This document shows positions 15,937-24,810 of a stretch of 30,419 nt of DNA, one piece after another; positions within the stretch are counted from its first letter, which is position 1, and each line of letters starts with the position of its first letter. This DNA is from SZUA-287 sp036397975 (GTDB lineage: Bacteria > Bacteroidota > Ignavibacteria > UBA10030 > UBA6906): the NCBI GenBank assembly GCA_036397975.1, contig DASWHW010000171.1, forward strand, positions 1 to 30,419, written 5' to 3'. The notes under the pieces are model-generated. The model saw only the letters and a list, made by a program, of their open reading frames with translations. It was not told the origin of the DNA and did not search any database. Both the position numbers and the translations under genes were made by a program.

Positions 15937-17195
15937 TGTCCACAGTCGCCGGTATATTGTTCTATGTCATCTTTCAGCCTTACCATTCCGAAATGACCAA
16001 TATGAGTGTTGCTCAGCGCCCGTCGCCCTCGTCAGCGGACTCGATTCTTGCCACTATAGGCAAGGGCGTGGAGTCATATCTAGAAGAGATCATGGGAAAA
16101 CGAGATTCACTTGGCCGGCAGTACCTCGTGGACAATCTCATAAAAAGAATTCAAGGCCGACAAAGTGTATTAATCGAAGACTCGATCGTCTGGCTTTTTT
16201 ACCATGGCATCGCAAAGCGGGTTGCAGTCCCCGGCGATCTTAACGGCTGGCGCACTTCCCCGGACTCCATGACCAGAATTCGAGGAACGGATTTGTGGTA
16301 TATCTCGAAAGTCCTTGACCCAAGAGCGCGGTTCGAATACAAACTTGCCATCGATTCGACATGGATTCTCGACCCACTGAACCCCCGCACTGCCGCGGGA
16401 GGGTATGGCCTCAACTCAGAAATCAGGATGCCCCAATATCAGCATCCAGCAGAAGTGGAGTACCAAGAGAGTATCGAACATGGCACTCTTGACACCATTT
16501 TTTTTCGAAGCAAAATCCTTCAGCGCGAACATCTGGGTTTCGTGTACAAGCCGGCAAACTACAGCTCTATGAAACGGAGACTCCCTTCGCTTTATGTTAC
16601 GGATGGTGGAGAGTATATTACTTTGGGAAACATGTTGAATGTTCTTGACAATCTGATCGCGCAGAAAGCCATTGAACCTGTTGTGGTGATTTTTCTGGAC
16701 CCGCGAACAGATATAGAACGATCCGAAACCAGTATGCGCATGCGCGACTATACAATGAGTGATTCATTTTTGACATTTCTTACCAAGGAGGTTCGGCCGT
16801 TTATCCTCAGGCGCTATAGAGTGCAGGTCGAAGCGTCACGAACCGGCATTATGGGAGCCTCGCTCGGTGGTCTCATTGCAACATATGCCTCGTTTCGATA
16901 CCCCCGCACATTTGGATTATGCGCGGCCCAATCGCCGTCGTACTGGTGGAACGATGAAGCTATGATTGATTCGATTTCATCGAACAAGAAAAAGGGAATA
17001 AAGATTTATGTGGACAGCGGAACGATTAAAGATGCGCTTGGTTCTTCCCGAAAGATGGCGAGCGTCCTTGAAGCCAAGGGATACCAATACCGCTATGCTG
17101 AATACCCTGAGGGACACAACTGGGTTAATTGGAGGGCAAGGATCAGCCACATACTCAAATTCTTTTTCAATAATAATGGAAGTGTATTCGACTAA
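15933..17195 (+). CDS. Exported esterase, CBM48-like domain plus CE1/Fes-type hydrolase (second copy)
   Basis: This 420-residue protein repeats the layout of the preceding gene: a hydrophobic N-terminus (STVAGILFYVIFQ), a CBM48-like domain (about 84-167; VAVPGDLNGW, FEYKLAIDSTWILDPLNPRT) and an esterase domain (about 190-410) with S310 in IMGASLGG, D361 in IYVDSGT and H395 in YPEGHNWVNW. Shared segments such as EYKL/DYKF, LDPLN, LDNLIA, GGLIA and NW near the end show that the two genes arose by duplication and then diverged strongly. The ATG at 15933 overlaps the previous stop as ATGA; the second ATG at 15936 is equally possible. The next gene starts inside this stop codon (TAATG), so the genes are translationally coupled. 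Confidence 0.85.
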   Translation: MMSTVAGILFYVIFQPYHSEMTNMSVAQRPSPSSADSILATIGKGVESYLEEIMGKRDSLGRQYLVDNLIKRIQGRQSVLIEDSIVWLFYHGIAKRVAVPGDLNGWRTSPDSMTRIRGTDLWYISKVLDPRARFEYKLAIDSTWILDPLNPRTAAGGYGLNSEIRMPQYQHPAEVEYQESIEHGTLDTIFFRSKILQREHLGFVYKPANYSSMKRRLPSLYVTDGGEYITLGNMLNVLDNLIAQKAIEPVVVIFLDPRTDIERSETSMRMRDYTMSDSFLTFLTKEVRPFILRRYRVQVEASRTGIMGASLGGLIATYASFRYPRTFGLCAAQSPSYWWNDEAMIDSISSNKKKGIKIYVDSGTIKDALGSSRKMASVLEAKGYQYRYAEYPEGHNWVNWRARISHILKFFFNNNGSVFD

Positions 17196-20100
17196 TGAAG
17201 GGATTCACCGTCACCTCAACTGTATGCATTCTCTTCCTGGCGAGCACGATTGTCGAGAACGTTAAAGCCCAGGATCTCCTTGACAAGATCGCTGTCCGCG
17301 TTACAGAGGCGTCTCGTGAATTTGTATTCACGAACAAGCAGGATGCCTACCTCTATGGCGAAACAGGCGCCCAGAATAGGAATAGCTGGCAAGGCTTCAA
17401 TGTCTTCGGCCGAAAGTTCATCGATGATTACACCGTTATTGTGGACGGCAAGACGATGGAACGATCGTCGGCATCCGAAGTAATCGTGTATCCGGATTAT
17501 CTTGAGCGTCGATATCCCGGTGGAATAGTCGAGCAAGTACGGATGTGCGACAGCGTTCCAATGTTTGCTCTGATTCTTACTTCCGTGAAGCCGGTGGAGT
17601 TTACGATTATGCCATCGGTTTCCGATGCACGCACGGTCGAGGAATTAGAGAGAGTGATCTCGGATGGAACGGGTTCATTCGCCCGCCGCAATCACCTCCG
17701 ACGCTCTTCGTCGGATAACTACCCTGCGTGGGTTGCGATTTATGGGAACGGGTTTCTGCCGGAATTAAGCGAATCCGGACATGGCAATTCATTCACCCCC
17801 ATGCGCTTCTCCTCCCGACGATCAAAAACGAAAATGATCTCTTTTGCCGTCGCAGAGACCCGTAACGATGCCGAGGCTATGGCAAGAAGCTATAATCAAA
17901 GCACTGCGGCGATGTTCTTTCGAGAGCGGCGGGCAAGAATGGAGAAACTTCTTGCGGAAACAGCTGTCACCACTAATAACCCACGATTTGATCAAGCGCT
18001 CGCATGGGCAAAGCTGTCCCTCGACGCTCTGATCATGAATCAGCAGAAGAAGGGAATATTCGCCGGACTTCCATGGTTCAACAACTATTGGGGCCGCGAC
18101 ACATTCATATCGCTTCCTGGCGCCGTTCTGGTGACTGGTCGTTTCGACGAAGCGAAAAGTATCCTTCGTTCGTTCGCGGAGTTCCAACAACGTGACTCGT
18201 CTTCTTCAGACTACGGCAGAATTCCAAATACGGTCTCAACGTCTTCGACAACCTACAATACCGCCGATGGAACTCCACGTTTTGTCATCATGGCCAAGGA
18301 ATACGTTATTCGGTCCGGCGACTCCGCATATGTTCGTGAAGCCTATCCGGAGGTCATTCGCGCCATCGAGGGAACCCTCCGCTACCACACGGACACGCTG
18401 GGATTCCTCACGCATGAGGATGCCGAAACATGGATGGATGCAGTAGGGCCGAACGGAGCATGGACCGCCCGCGGCAACAGGGCGAATGACATTCAAGCAC
18501 TCTGGGCTGGCCAATTGGAATCCGGGATATGGTTCGCCAGTTCACTGGGTGACGCCTATTCAGCTTCCCGCTGGAATGGTGCATTACAGCGATTAAGGTC
18601 GAACTTCCCGAAATACTTCGTACGTGGTAGTAACATGTATGACCATCTCAATCAGGATGGTACTCCTGACATGCAGGTTCGCCCTAACCAGATCTTTGCT
18701 TTGGGACTTGTTGACGCGTCCGGCCGAGACAACATCTTGCAACAAGTTGTTACGAAGCTAACGCGGCCGTATGGAGTGAGTTCGCTTGACCAGAGTGATG
18801 GTAACTTTTACCCATATCATCATTTCAACGTATATCCAAAAGATGCAGCATACCATAATGGTGTCGTCTGGACTTGGCTTCAGGGGCCTGTGATCTCCGA
18901 ACTTTGCAGGGTGGAAAGAGAAGATCTCGCCTTTTCAATAACTGAAAACTCGATTCACCAGATTATCGATCGCGGTGCAGTTGGCACGCAGTCCGAATTG
19001 CTGGATGCCTTTCCGCATCCTGGGGAGGACGAGCCCAAGCTCTCGGGGACATTCTCACAGGCATGGAACCTCGCAGAGTTCGTTCGAAATTTTTATGATG
19101 ATTACGCAGGTATACGCATTGATCGATACAATCATGTGTTGAGTATTCACCCCCACTTTGTTCCCTCACTTGGCAGAATACAAGCGAAGATCAACATGAA
19201 CGGCATCGGCATTCCTGTCGACATCGACCTGACATCCCTTCCCTACTCAATTGCCGTGAATGGCAGGTTACTTCGAAAAGGTGGTTCTGTGGATATTGTA
19301 GTTCAGGCCGCCAATGGTGCCGGGGTGCATTCCATCATCCCTATTCCTTCTGGCGGAAGCCTTCAAGGGACATTTGATGGCGAGCATGTGTCGGTTATGA
19401 TCAACGGAAATGTTGTTGAACATAAGTCGATGGTGCAGAAGACGGCGACCGATCCCTTCGCAACATCGCTGGCATTAGCTTCCTCGGCAATGCGGTCAGG
19501 AATTCGGTCACTTAAGGGCCCCGGCTATCCTCTCATTTCCCACGGTGAAATGCGCAAGCATAATGCAGACGCAACCCTGTTAGTATTGCAGAAGGACCCT
19601 CTGCGGGACGATAAGGGGACGGGTGCTTATGTTTATCCAAGTAACCCCCAATTCAAACAAGGTATACTCGACATCGAGGAGTTTGTGGTTCGATATGACC
19701 AGAGCAATTTCTACTTCACTCTTCGATTTCGTGAGTTGGTCAACCCGGGGTGGCATCCTGAGTATGGATTTCAATTGACGTATGCTGCCATTGCTATCGA
19801 CACTGACGCAGTCGTTAGTTCCGGAACTACGAACGTCCCTGCGAATTCGCATTTCACCCTCTCAAGCACCCATGCGTATGAAAAACTGATCCTTGTAGGA
19901 GGAGGGATTCGAGTGGAAGACAAGGCTGGTGAAACCCTCGCTGAGTACATTCCCTCGGAAGAGGATGCGACGGATCCAATCGGCGATTTGCAAACTCGAA
20001 CTGTGTCGTTTGCTCTTCCTCTCGCTCTTGTCGGGAATCCCTCCAGCAAATGGCAGTTCACAGTTTTGGTTGGCGCACAAGATGATCATGGTGGCGCCGG

Positions 20101-20215
20101 ACTAGGAGAATTCCGATCTGTCGAAGCTCATCCGGGCGAATGGCACGGAGGCGGCAAGACAAATCCCGATTCCTCTAATGTCTACGACGTTCTCCAAACG
20201 CGTTCAAGAAAATGA
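17195..20215 (+). CDS. Exported GH133-like amylo-alpha-1,6-glucosidase/debranching enzyme with glucodextranase-type C-terminal module
   Basis: The 1006-residue protein has a signal peptide (MKGFTVTSTVCILFLASTIVENVKA), an N-terminal beta domain (to about 220), a six-hairpin catalytic domain (about 255-645) and a C-terminal beta module (about 800-1003). GLPWFNNYWGRDTFISLPG (291-309), GRIPNTV, ETWMDAVGP (with E411 and D415) and AYHNGVVWTWLQGPV are typical of glycogen-debranching-type enzymes. The end (DPLRDDKGTGAYVYP, then DIEEFVVRYD) resembles the C-terminal cell-surface module of glucodextranase. An alpha-glucan or another alpha-linked glycan is the likely substrate. GH133-type enzymes are usually cytoplasmic, so export is unusual. 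It is coupled to the genes on both sides by overlapping start and stop codons (TAATG and ATGA). Confidence 0.85.
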   Translation: MKGFTVTSTVCILFLASTIVENVKAQDLLDKIAVRVTEASREFVFTNKQDAYLYGETGAQNRNSWQGFNVFGRKFIDDYTVIVDGKTMERSSASEVIVYPDYLERRYPGGIVEQVRMCDSVPMFALILTSVKPVEFTIMPSVSDARTVEELERVISDGTGSFARRNHLRRSSSDNYPAWVAIYGNGFLPELSESGHGNSFTPMRFSSRRSKTKMISFAVAETRNDAEAMARSYNQSTAAMFFRERRARMEKLLAETAVTTNNPRFDQALAWAKLSLDALIMNQQKKGIFAGLPWFNNYWGRDTFISLPGAVLVTGRFDEAKSILRSFAEFQQRDSSSSDYGRIPNTVSTSSTTYNTADGTPRFVIMAKEYVIRSGDSAYVREAYPEVIRAIEGTLRYHTDTLGFLTHEDAETWMDAVGPNGAWTARGNRANDIQALWAGQLESGIWFASSLGDAYSASRWNGALQRLRSNFPKYFVRGSNMYDHLNQDGTPDMQVRPNQIFALGLVDASGRDNILQQVVTKLTRPYGVSSLDQSDGNFYPYHHFNVYPKDAAYHNGVVWTWLQGPVISELCRVEREDLAFSITENSIHQIIDRGAVGTQSELLDAFPHPGEDEPKLSGTFSQAWNLAEFVRNFYDDYAGIRIDRYNHVLSIHPHFVPSLGRIQAKINMNGIGIPVDIDLTSLPYSIAVNGRLLRKGGSVDIVVQAANGAGVHSIIPIPSGGSLQGTFDGEHVSVMINGNVVEHKSMVQKTATDPFATSLALASSAMRSGIRSLKGPGYPLISHGEMRKHNADATLLVLQKDPLRDDKGTGAYVYPSNPQFKQGILDIEEFVVRYDQSNFYFTLRFRELVNPGWHPEYGFQLTYAAIAIDTDAVVSSGTTNVPANSHFTLSSTHAYEKLILVGGGIRVEDKAGETLAEYIPSEEDATDPIGDLQTRTVSFALPLALVGNPSSKWQFTVLVGAQDDHGGAGLGEFRSVEAHPGEWHGGGKTNPDSSNVYDVLQTRSRK

Positions 20216-21321
20216 TTCATTTAAGCCCCAAGGATCTTCATATTGTTCCCATTGAGGAGTCGGAGACTATTCCTTCTTCCTGGTACACCAAACAGGAGAT
20301 TCATGATTTCGAGGAGGAATTTTTGTTTCGCCGAACGTGGCATTACATTGGGCATGCTTCACAACTGTGCCATCCCGGTGATCACGTAATCGGCACCGCA
20401 GGAAACAATCCGATTATCGTTGTACGCAATCAAGAAGACAACCTGCGTGCTTTTTACAATGTCTGCCGCCATCGGGCGGGTCCACTTGCATTGCAGAACG
20501 GTTGCTCCTCGATGTTGCAGTGCAAGTATCATGGCTGGACATACACACTTGACGGACTCCTCCGCGGGACACCGCGGTTTCAGAGGACGGATCTGTTTGA
20601 TGCAAAAGACTTTGGGCTTGTCCCTGTTCAACATGCCCAGTGGAACAATCTCGTTTTTGTTTCGTTAGAGACGCCTACTGAGACCCTTGATTCATTCTTC
20701 AATGAAGTCTCCAGCCGTCTTGGCGAACAGCATTTTGATTCATTGAAGTTTTCCCAGCGCGTGGTCTACGAGGTCGGATGCAATTGGAAGGTCTATGTTG
20801 ACAACTATTTGGAAGGATACCATCTCCCGTATGTTCATCCTGAACTCTGCGATCTTCTGGTTGTGCAGCAGTATCGCACAGAGACTTTTGAACACTCATC
20901 TCTCCAGACAAGTCCACTAACCTCGGAGAAGAATCTCTATAGCACTAAAGGTGGCACAGCATTCTATTTTCACCTCTTCCCGAATCTCATGCTCAATATC
21001 CTTCCGGGGCGATTGCAGGTCAATGTCGTTCTTCCAACGTCGCGCTGCACCTGCAAGGTGATATTCGACTACTACTTTGAGGACATATCCTCCCCACCTG
21101 CCCGACAGCGGATTGCAAATGATGTCTCTTACAGCGACAAAGTGCAACAGGAGGATATACAGATTTGTGAACATGTTCAGCGAGGACTTGCTTCCGAAGC
21201 CTATGATACTGGCCGTTTTTCCCCGGAGATGGAGGTGGCGGTTTACCATTTTCAGAAAATGCTCAAACGTGCATTTGCAAACGGGATAAAACAAAACTCA
21301 GACACTCACACTCGTGCCTGA
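20212..21321 (+). CDS. Rieske non-haem iron oxygenase, alpha subunit type
   Basis: These enzymes hydroxylate or demethylate aromatic or quaternary-amine substrates, taking electrons from a separate reductase. The 369-residue protein has the Rieske 2Fe-2S site C85-x-H87-x16-C104-x2-H107 (NVCRHRAG, QCKYHGWTY) and the mononuclear iron site H204 and H209 in NYLEGYHLPYVHPE with D315 (QQEDIQ) as the likely third ligand. The bridging acid before the first histidine is a glutamate (E201), where naphthalene-type dioxygenases have aspartate; the carnitine and choline monooxygenase branch is known for glutamate here. It has no signal peptide, so it acts in the cytoplasm. Its start overlaps the debranching-enzyme stop (ATGA), and the permease gene starts eight bases before its end. 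No reductase or ferredoxin gene is in the window. Confidence 0.9.
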   Translation: MIHLSPKDLHIVPIEESETIPSSWYTKQEIHDFEEEFLFRRTWHYIGHASQLCHPGDHVIGTAGNNPIIVVRNQEDNLRAFYNVCRHRAGPLALQNGCSSMLQCKYHGWTYTLDGLLRGTPRFQRTDLFDAKDFGLVPVQHAQWNNLVFVSLETPTETLDSFFNEVSSRLGEQHFDSLKFSQRVVYEVGCNWKVYVDNYLEGYHLPYVHPELCDLLVVQQYRTETFEHSSLQTSPLTSEKNLYSTKGGTAFYFHLFPNLMLNILPGRLQVNVVLPTSRCTCKVIFDYYFEDISSPPARQRIANDVSYSDKVQQEDIQICEHVQRGLASEAYDTGRFSPEMEVAVYHFQKMLKRAFANGIKQNSDTHTRA

Positions 21322-22666
21322 ATTCGCATCAGGCGTACCATCCACTCAGACAACCGGGTCTGGCGACGAGATTCCGCGGAGATTGAACCTTCTTGATGCA
21401 ACAATGATCAACGTGGGAACGATGATCGGTTCAGGAGTATTCCTCGTCCCAGCAACTATTGCATTGTATGTTCAGTCTGAATTGCTTGCGATCTGGGTCT
21501 GGGTGATTGGCGGCATCGTGAGCTTGTTTGGGGCGGTGTCTGTCGCAGAGTTGGGTTCGCTGTTGCCCAGGTCCGGTGGTCAGTATGTTTATCTCAAAGA
21601 GGCTTACGGACCGCTTTGGGGGTTCCTGTACGGATGGGCTGGGTTCGGAGTTATTATCTCAGCCTCGATTTCTGCAATCGCGGTCGGGTTCGCAACATAT
21701 CTGGCATACCTCCTCCCAATGAGCGCTGCAGAGATAAAGTTCGTTGCAATCCTCTCGATCGTCTTTCTCACCGGAATGAATTGTCTCGGGGTGAAACTCG
21801 GTGCGCAAATTCAAAATGGATTTACGTTTCTGAAAATCGGGGCTCTCCTTGGCTTAGTCGCGATCTGCTTCGTTGCGGCACCGAGTGGCGCAGATGGAAT
21901 TCCAATTTCTCCCATTGGTCTTATCCATAAAGTGGGTCCTTTTGGCCTTGCCTTGATTGCGGCCTTATGGGCTTATGACGGCTGGATTGAGATCACTTAC
22001 GTTGCAGGAGAAGTACAACAACCTCATCGCAATATTCCCCTTTCACTCATCATGTCAACCGCACTAGTGATGGGAATCTATGTCCTTCTCACTATCGCAA
22101 TTCAACGTGTTCTTCCTATGAATGCCATCGCCCAATCGCCTTTCGTCGCCGCAGACGCTGCTGAATCTTCGCTCGGGGCACTTGGAGGAACGTTCGTGAC
22201 GCTAGCGGTCGTCGTTTCAACATTCGGCGCCAACAACGGAATCATCCTTACTGGGGCAAGGATTTATCAGGTGATGGCGCGCGAAGGATTGTTCTTTCAC
22301 CCTCTTTCATACATTCATCCGAAATATCAAACTCCGATTCCATCCCTCATTGCACAGGGAATTTGGGCATCCCTGCTCGTGCTTTCAGGAACATACGATC
22401 AACTGATTACCTACGTGGTGTTTGTATCATGGATTTTCTATGCAATGTCCGGCGTCGCCGTTATAGTGTTGCGAAAGAAGAGCATCAACTCTCGCCCCAA
22501 ATACAGGACATGGGGATACCCGTATACTACGATGGTCTTCGTTGGATTCTCGATTGCGCTGGTGGTAAACACCATTGTGGAAGCACCGTTTGATTCTCTA
22601 ATCGGATTCGGCATCATGTTCCTTGGTGTCCCGGCATTCTTCTATTGGCAGCGTCATCTGAAATAG
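21314..22666 (+). CDS. APC superfamily amino-acid/amine permease
   Basis: The 450-residue protein has about twelve hydrophobic helices and the family signature in the first one: NVGTMIGSGVFLVPA (residues 33-47), where the GSG segment binds the substrate amino and carboxylate groups. WAYDGWIEITYVAGEVQQPHRNIP in the sixth helix region is typical of the LAT/SteT-like branch, which moves neutral amino acids by exchange or proton symport. The start is a GTG at 21314 that overlaps the Rieske gene by eight bases; no upstream ATG fits, and the N-terminus before the first helix is hydrophilic. Coupling with the oxygenase suggests that it imports that enzyme's substrate or exports its product. The exact solute is not readable. 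Confidence 0.9.
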   Translation: MPEFASGVPSTQTTGSGDEIPRRLNLLDATMINVGTMIGSGVFLVPATIALYVQSELLAIWVWVIGGIVSLFGAVSVAELGSLLPRSGGQYVYLKEAYGPLWGFLYGWAGFGVIISASISAIAVGFATYLAYLLPMSAAEIKFVAILSIVFLTGMNCLGVKLGAQIQNGFTFLKIGALLGLVAICFVAAPSGADGIPISPIGLIHKVGPFGLALIAALWAYDGWIEITYVAGEVQQPHRNIPLSLIMSTALVMGIYVLLTIAIQRVLPMNAIAQSPFVAADAAESSLGALGGTFVTLAVVVSTFGANNGIILTGARIYQVMAREGLFFHPLSYIHPKYQTPIPSLIAQGIWASLLVLSGTYDQLITYVVFVSWIFYAMSGVAVIVLRKKSINSRPKYRTWGYPYTTMVFVGFSIALVVNTIVEAPFDSLIGFGIMFLGVPAFFYWQRHLK

Positions 22667-22712
22667 TTATCGTTAGGTATTCACGGAAGCACTGAATGAA
22701 TAAGGAGATAGC

Positions 22713-24806
22713 ATGAACCTTCTACCACAGAAACATCTGGTCACACTCTGCATGCTCCTCTTGCTTCACACAGGCGTTCCCCTCGTGGCCCAAGAAATCG
22801 ACATAGAAAGAATTCGCCGGGAAAAGATTGAAGACATACTCCGAATTCAGGATACTCGCACAATCTTCGACAGTAAGCTGAAGCGGTTTCTTTCAGACTC
22901 AGACCCAGTCATCCGCATTCAGGCAACATTCGCTTGTGCAAGTCTGCAAGACACCGCCACCCTCAGTCAACTCATTACCAACTTAGAAGATGAAAGCGAT
23001 CTGGTGCAGCACAATGCTGCCTTTGCCATTGGTCAAACGGCTATCTCTTTAAGTGAACAGGGAAGGAAAGACCTCGAACAGGAGCTTCTCACCGTTCGTA
23101 TTCCCCGGACCAAAGCAGCTGCTCGCCTGATTGAAGAACTGGGAAAGTTCGGCTCGATCACCGGGCTCAATGATCTGATGACCCGAATCGGAAACTTCTT
23201 TCCGCCCGAGTATCATCATGCTCTGACGATGAGTATTGCGCGGTTTGCGATTCGAGGTATCTCCTCCGATGATGCTGTTCGTTACCTCCTTCGATTCACG
23301 CATCCTCGGGAACAGACAACGTGGGAGGTAATGTACGCGCTCCAACGAACTGGACGATCGCTGCTCATCGAGCAGGATCTCGACAATATTGCTCTCCACT
23401 ACACTCACGATGATCCACTCGTGCGGTTAAACCTTGCCACGCTTCTCGGAAAAGTTCAAGATCCGGCGCGATCCCTCGAACCCCTGGAGAAGATGGCATC
23501 GTTTGATGGAGATTGGCGTGTACGCGTCAACGCCTTGAAAGCACTGAGCACTTTTGATCTTCGAGGAAAACCATGGTACCAAACGGCGTTCAGACGAGCA
23601 ATGTCGGATGGAAACATGTATGTCCGATTGACTGCTATTGAATCGTTTGCCAGTACCGGATTATCTCGCGATGTGGATGAGCCAGCCTTGCGAGAAACAT
23701 TCGACTGGCTTGAGGCAATGGCGAAGAATAAGGACCTTGAGTTCGACTGGCACCTCCAGGCTGCCTCTGCCTTTTCGCTTGCCAAACTCGAAGGTCAGGC
23801 GGCTCTAGCACATCTTCCCTCGTCGGCATATCCTCAACCCTTGTTGCAGGCTGCAATTCTTGAGGCATGGGGAGAGACCGGCTCACCTTTGGTTTTAGAC
23901 AGTTTGCTTTCCTACTGTTCTCCTCCGCAATATCGCCTGTATCGTGCGGCTCTCGACGGGCTCTCTCGATTGAGCGTGATATCACGAAACCCGGAAACAG
24001 TGGAGAAGACATACTCGGCAGCGCTCGCGGCTTTGGAGGAGCGGGATCTTGCTGTCGTGACAACCGCGGCATCACTTTTGGGGGACTCCCTCTTTCGCCG
24101 TTCTTCATCCGTCGTGCCATTGATACGCACTCTAAGTTCCATGCGCATACCCGATGACATTGAAGCGATGCAGGAGATTATCAGCACTTTGGGGAAAATC
24201 AATGACACACGCGCAATGAACATCCTCCGCGCACAATTATCACAACCGGATCGTTCAGTAATCGTTGCCGCGACAACCGCTTTGGAGAAGATTACCGGAC
24301 AAAGCTGGGCGAGTTCTGTTCCTGCTTGGACTCAACCTTTGTTCACTGACTTCGATTTCAAATATCTGCGCTCACTCCCCGATTCCATTCCAGCGAAGAT
24401 CGAAACCGCGAAGGGCAACATTAACGTCATTCTCTACAAAAATGCCGCTCCCTTTACTGTCATGGGAATCCTGAAATTGTCGACGCAGAGAGGATTTTAT
24501 CGCGGCCTAAAATTCCATCGGGTCGTGCCGACCTTTGTTATTCAAGGGGGTGATCCACAGGGTGATGGTTGGGGCGGACCGGGATTCACTTTCCGATCGG
24601 AGTTTTCCGATTACACTTACGGAACCGGTACGATTGGAATCGCAAGCGCAGGCAAGGACACGGAGGGATCGCAGTTCTTCATCACACAATCCCCCCAACC
24701 ACATCTCGATGGTCGCTACACAATAATTGGCAGGGTTGTTTCCGGAATGACAGCGGTGAATGAAATTCTCGTTGACGACAGAATCTATGAGTTCTCTCCC
24801 CGCTAG
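22713..24806 (+). CDS. Exported HEAT-repeat protein fused to a cyclophilin-type peptidyl-prolyl isomerase
   Basis: The 697-residue protein has a signal peptide (to about A26), a long helical region of HEAT-type repeats (about 35-535, for example DSDPVIRIQATFACASL and DDPLVRLNLATLLG) and a C-terminal cyclophilin domain (about 560-690). KFHRVVPTFVIQGGDPQGDGWGG contains the catalytic arginine R603, and EGSQFFIT and HLDGRYTIIGRV complete the active-site face, so the isomerase should be active. It probably works on proline isomerisation of envelope proteins, with the HEAT array as a binding scaffold. AAGGAG lies close to the start ATG. It follows the permease by 46 bases, so it may belong to the same transcript but is not coupled to it. 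Confidence 0.9.
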   Translation: MNLLPQKHLVTLCMLLLLHTGVPLVAQEIDIERIRREKIEDILRIQDTRTIFDSKLKRFLSDSDPVIRIQATFACASLQDTATLSQLITNLEDESDLVQHNAAFAIGQTAISLSEQGRKDLEQELLTVRIPRTKAAARLIEELGKFGSITGLNDLMTRIGNFFPPEYHHALTMSIARFAIRGISSDDAVRYLLRFTHPREQTTWEVMYALQRTGRSLLIEQDLDNIALHYTHDDPLVRLNLATLLGKVQDPARSLEPLEKMASFDGDWRVRVNALKALSTFDLRGKPWYQTAFRRAMSDGNMYVRLTAIESFASTGLSRDVDEPALRETFDWLEAMAKNKDLEFDWHLQAASAFSLAKLEGQAALAHLPSSAYPQPLLQAAILEAWGETGSPLVLDSLLSYCSPPQYRLYRAALDGLSRLSVISRNPETVEKTYSAALAALEERDLAVVTTAASLLGDSLFRRSSSVVPLIRTLSSMRIPDDIEAMQEIISTLGKINDTRAMNILRAQLSQPDRSVIVAATTALEKITGQSWASSVPAWTQPLFTDFDFKYLRSLPDSIPAKIETAKGNINVILYKNAAPFTVMGILKLSTQRGFYRGLKFHRVVPTFVIQGGDPQGDGWGGPGFTFRSEFSDYTYGTGTIGIASAGKDTEGSQFFITQSPQPHLDGRYTIIGRVVSGMTAVNEILVDDRIYEFSPR

Positions 24807-24810
24807 CCTC

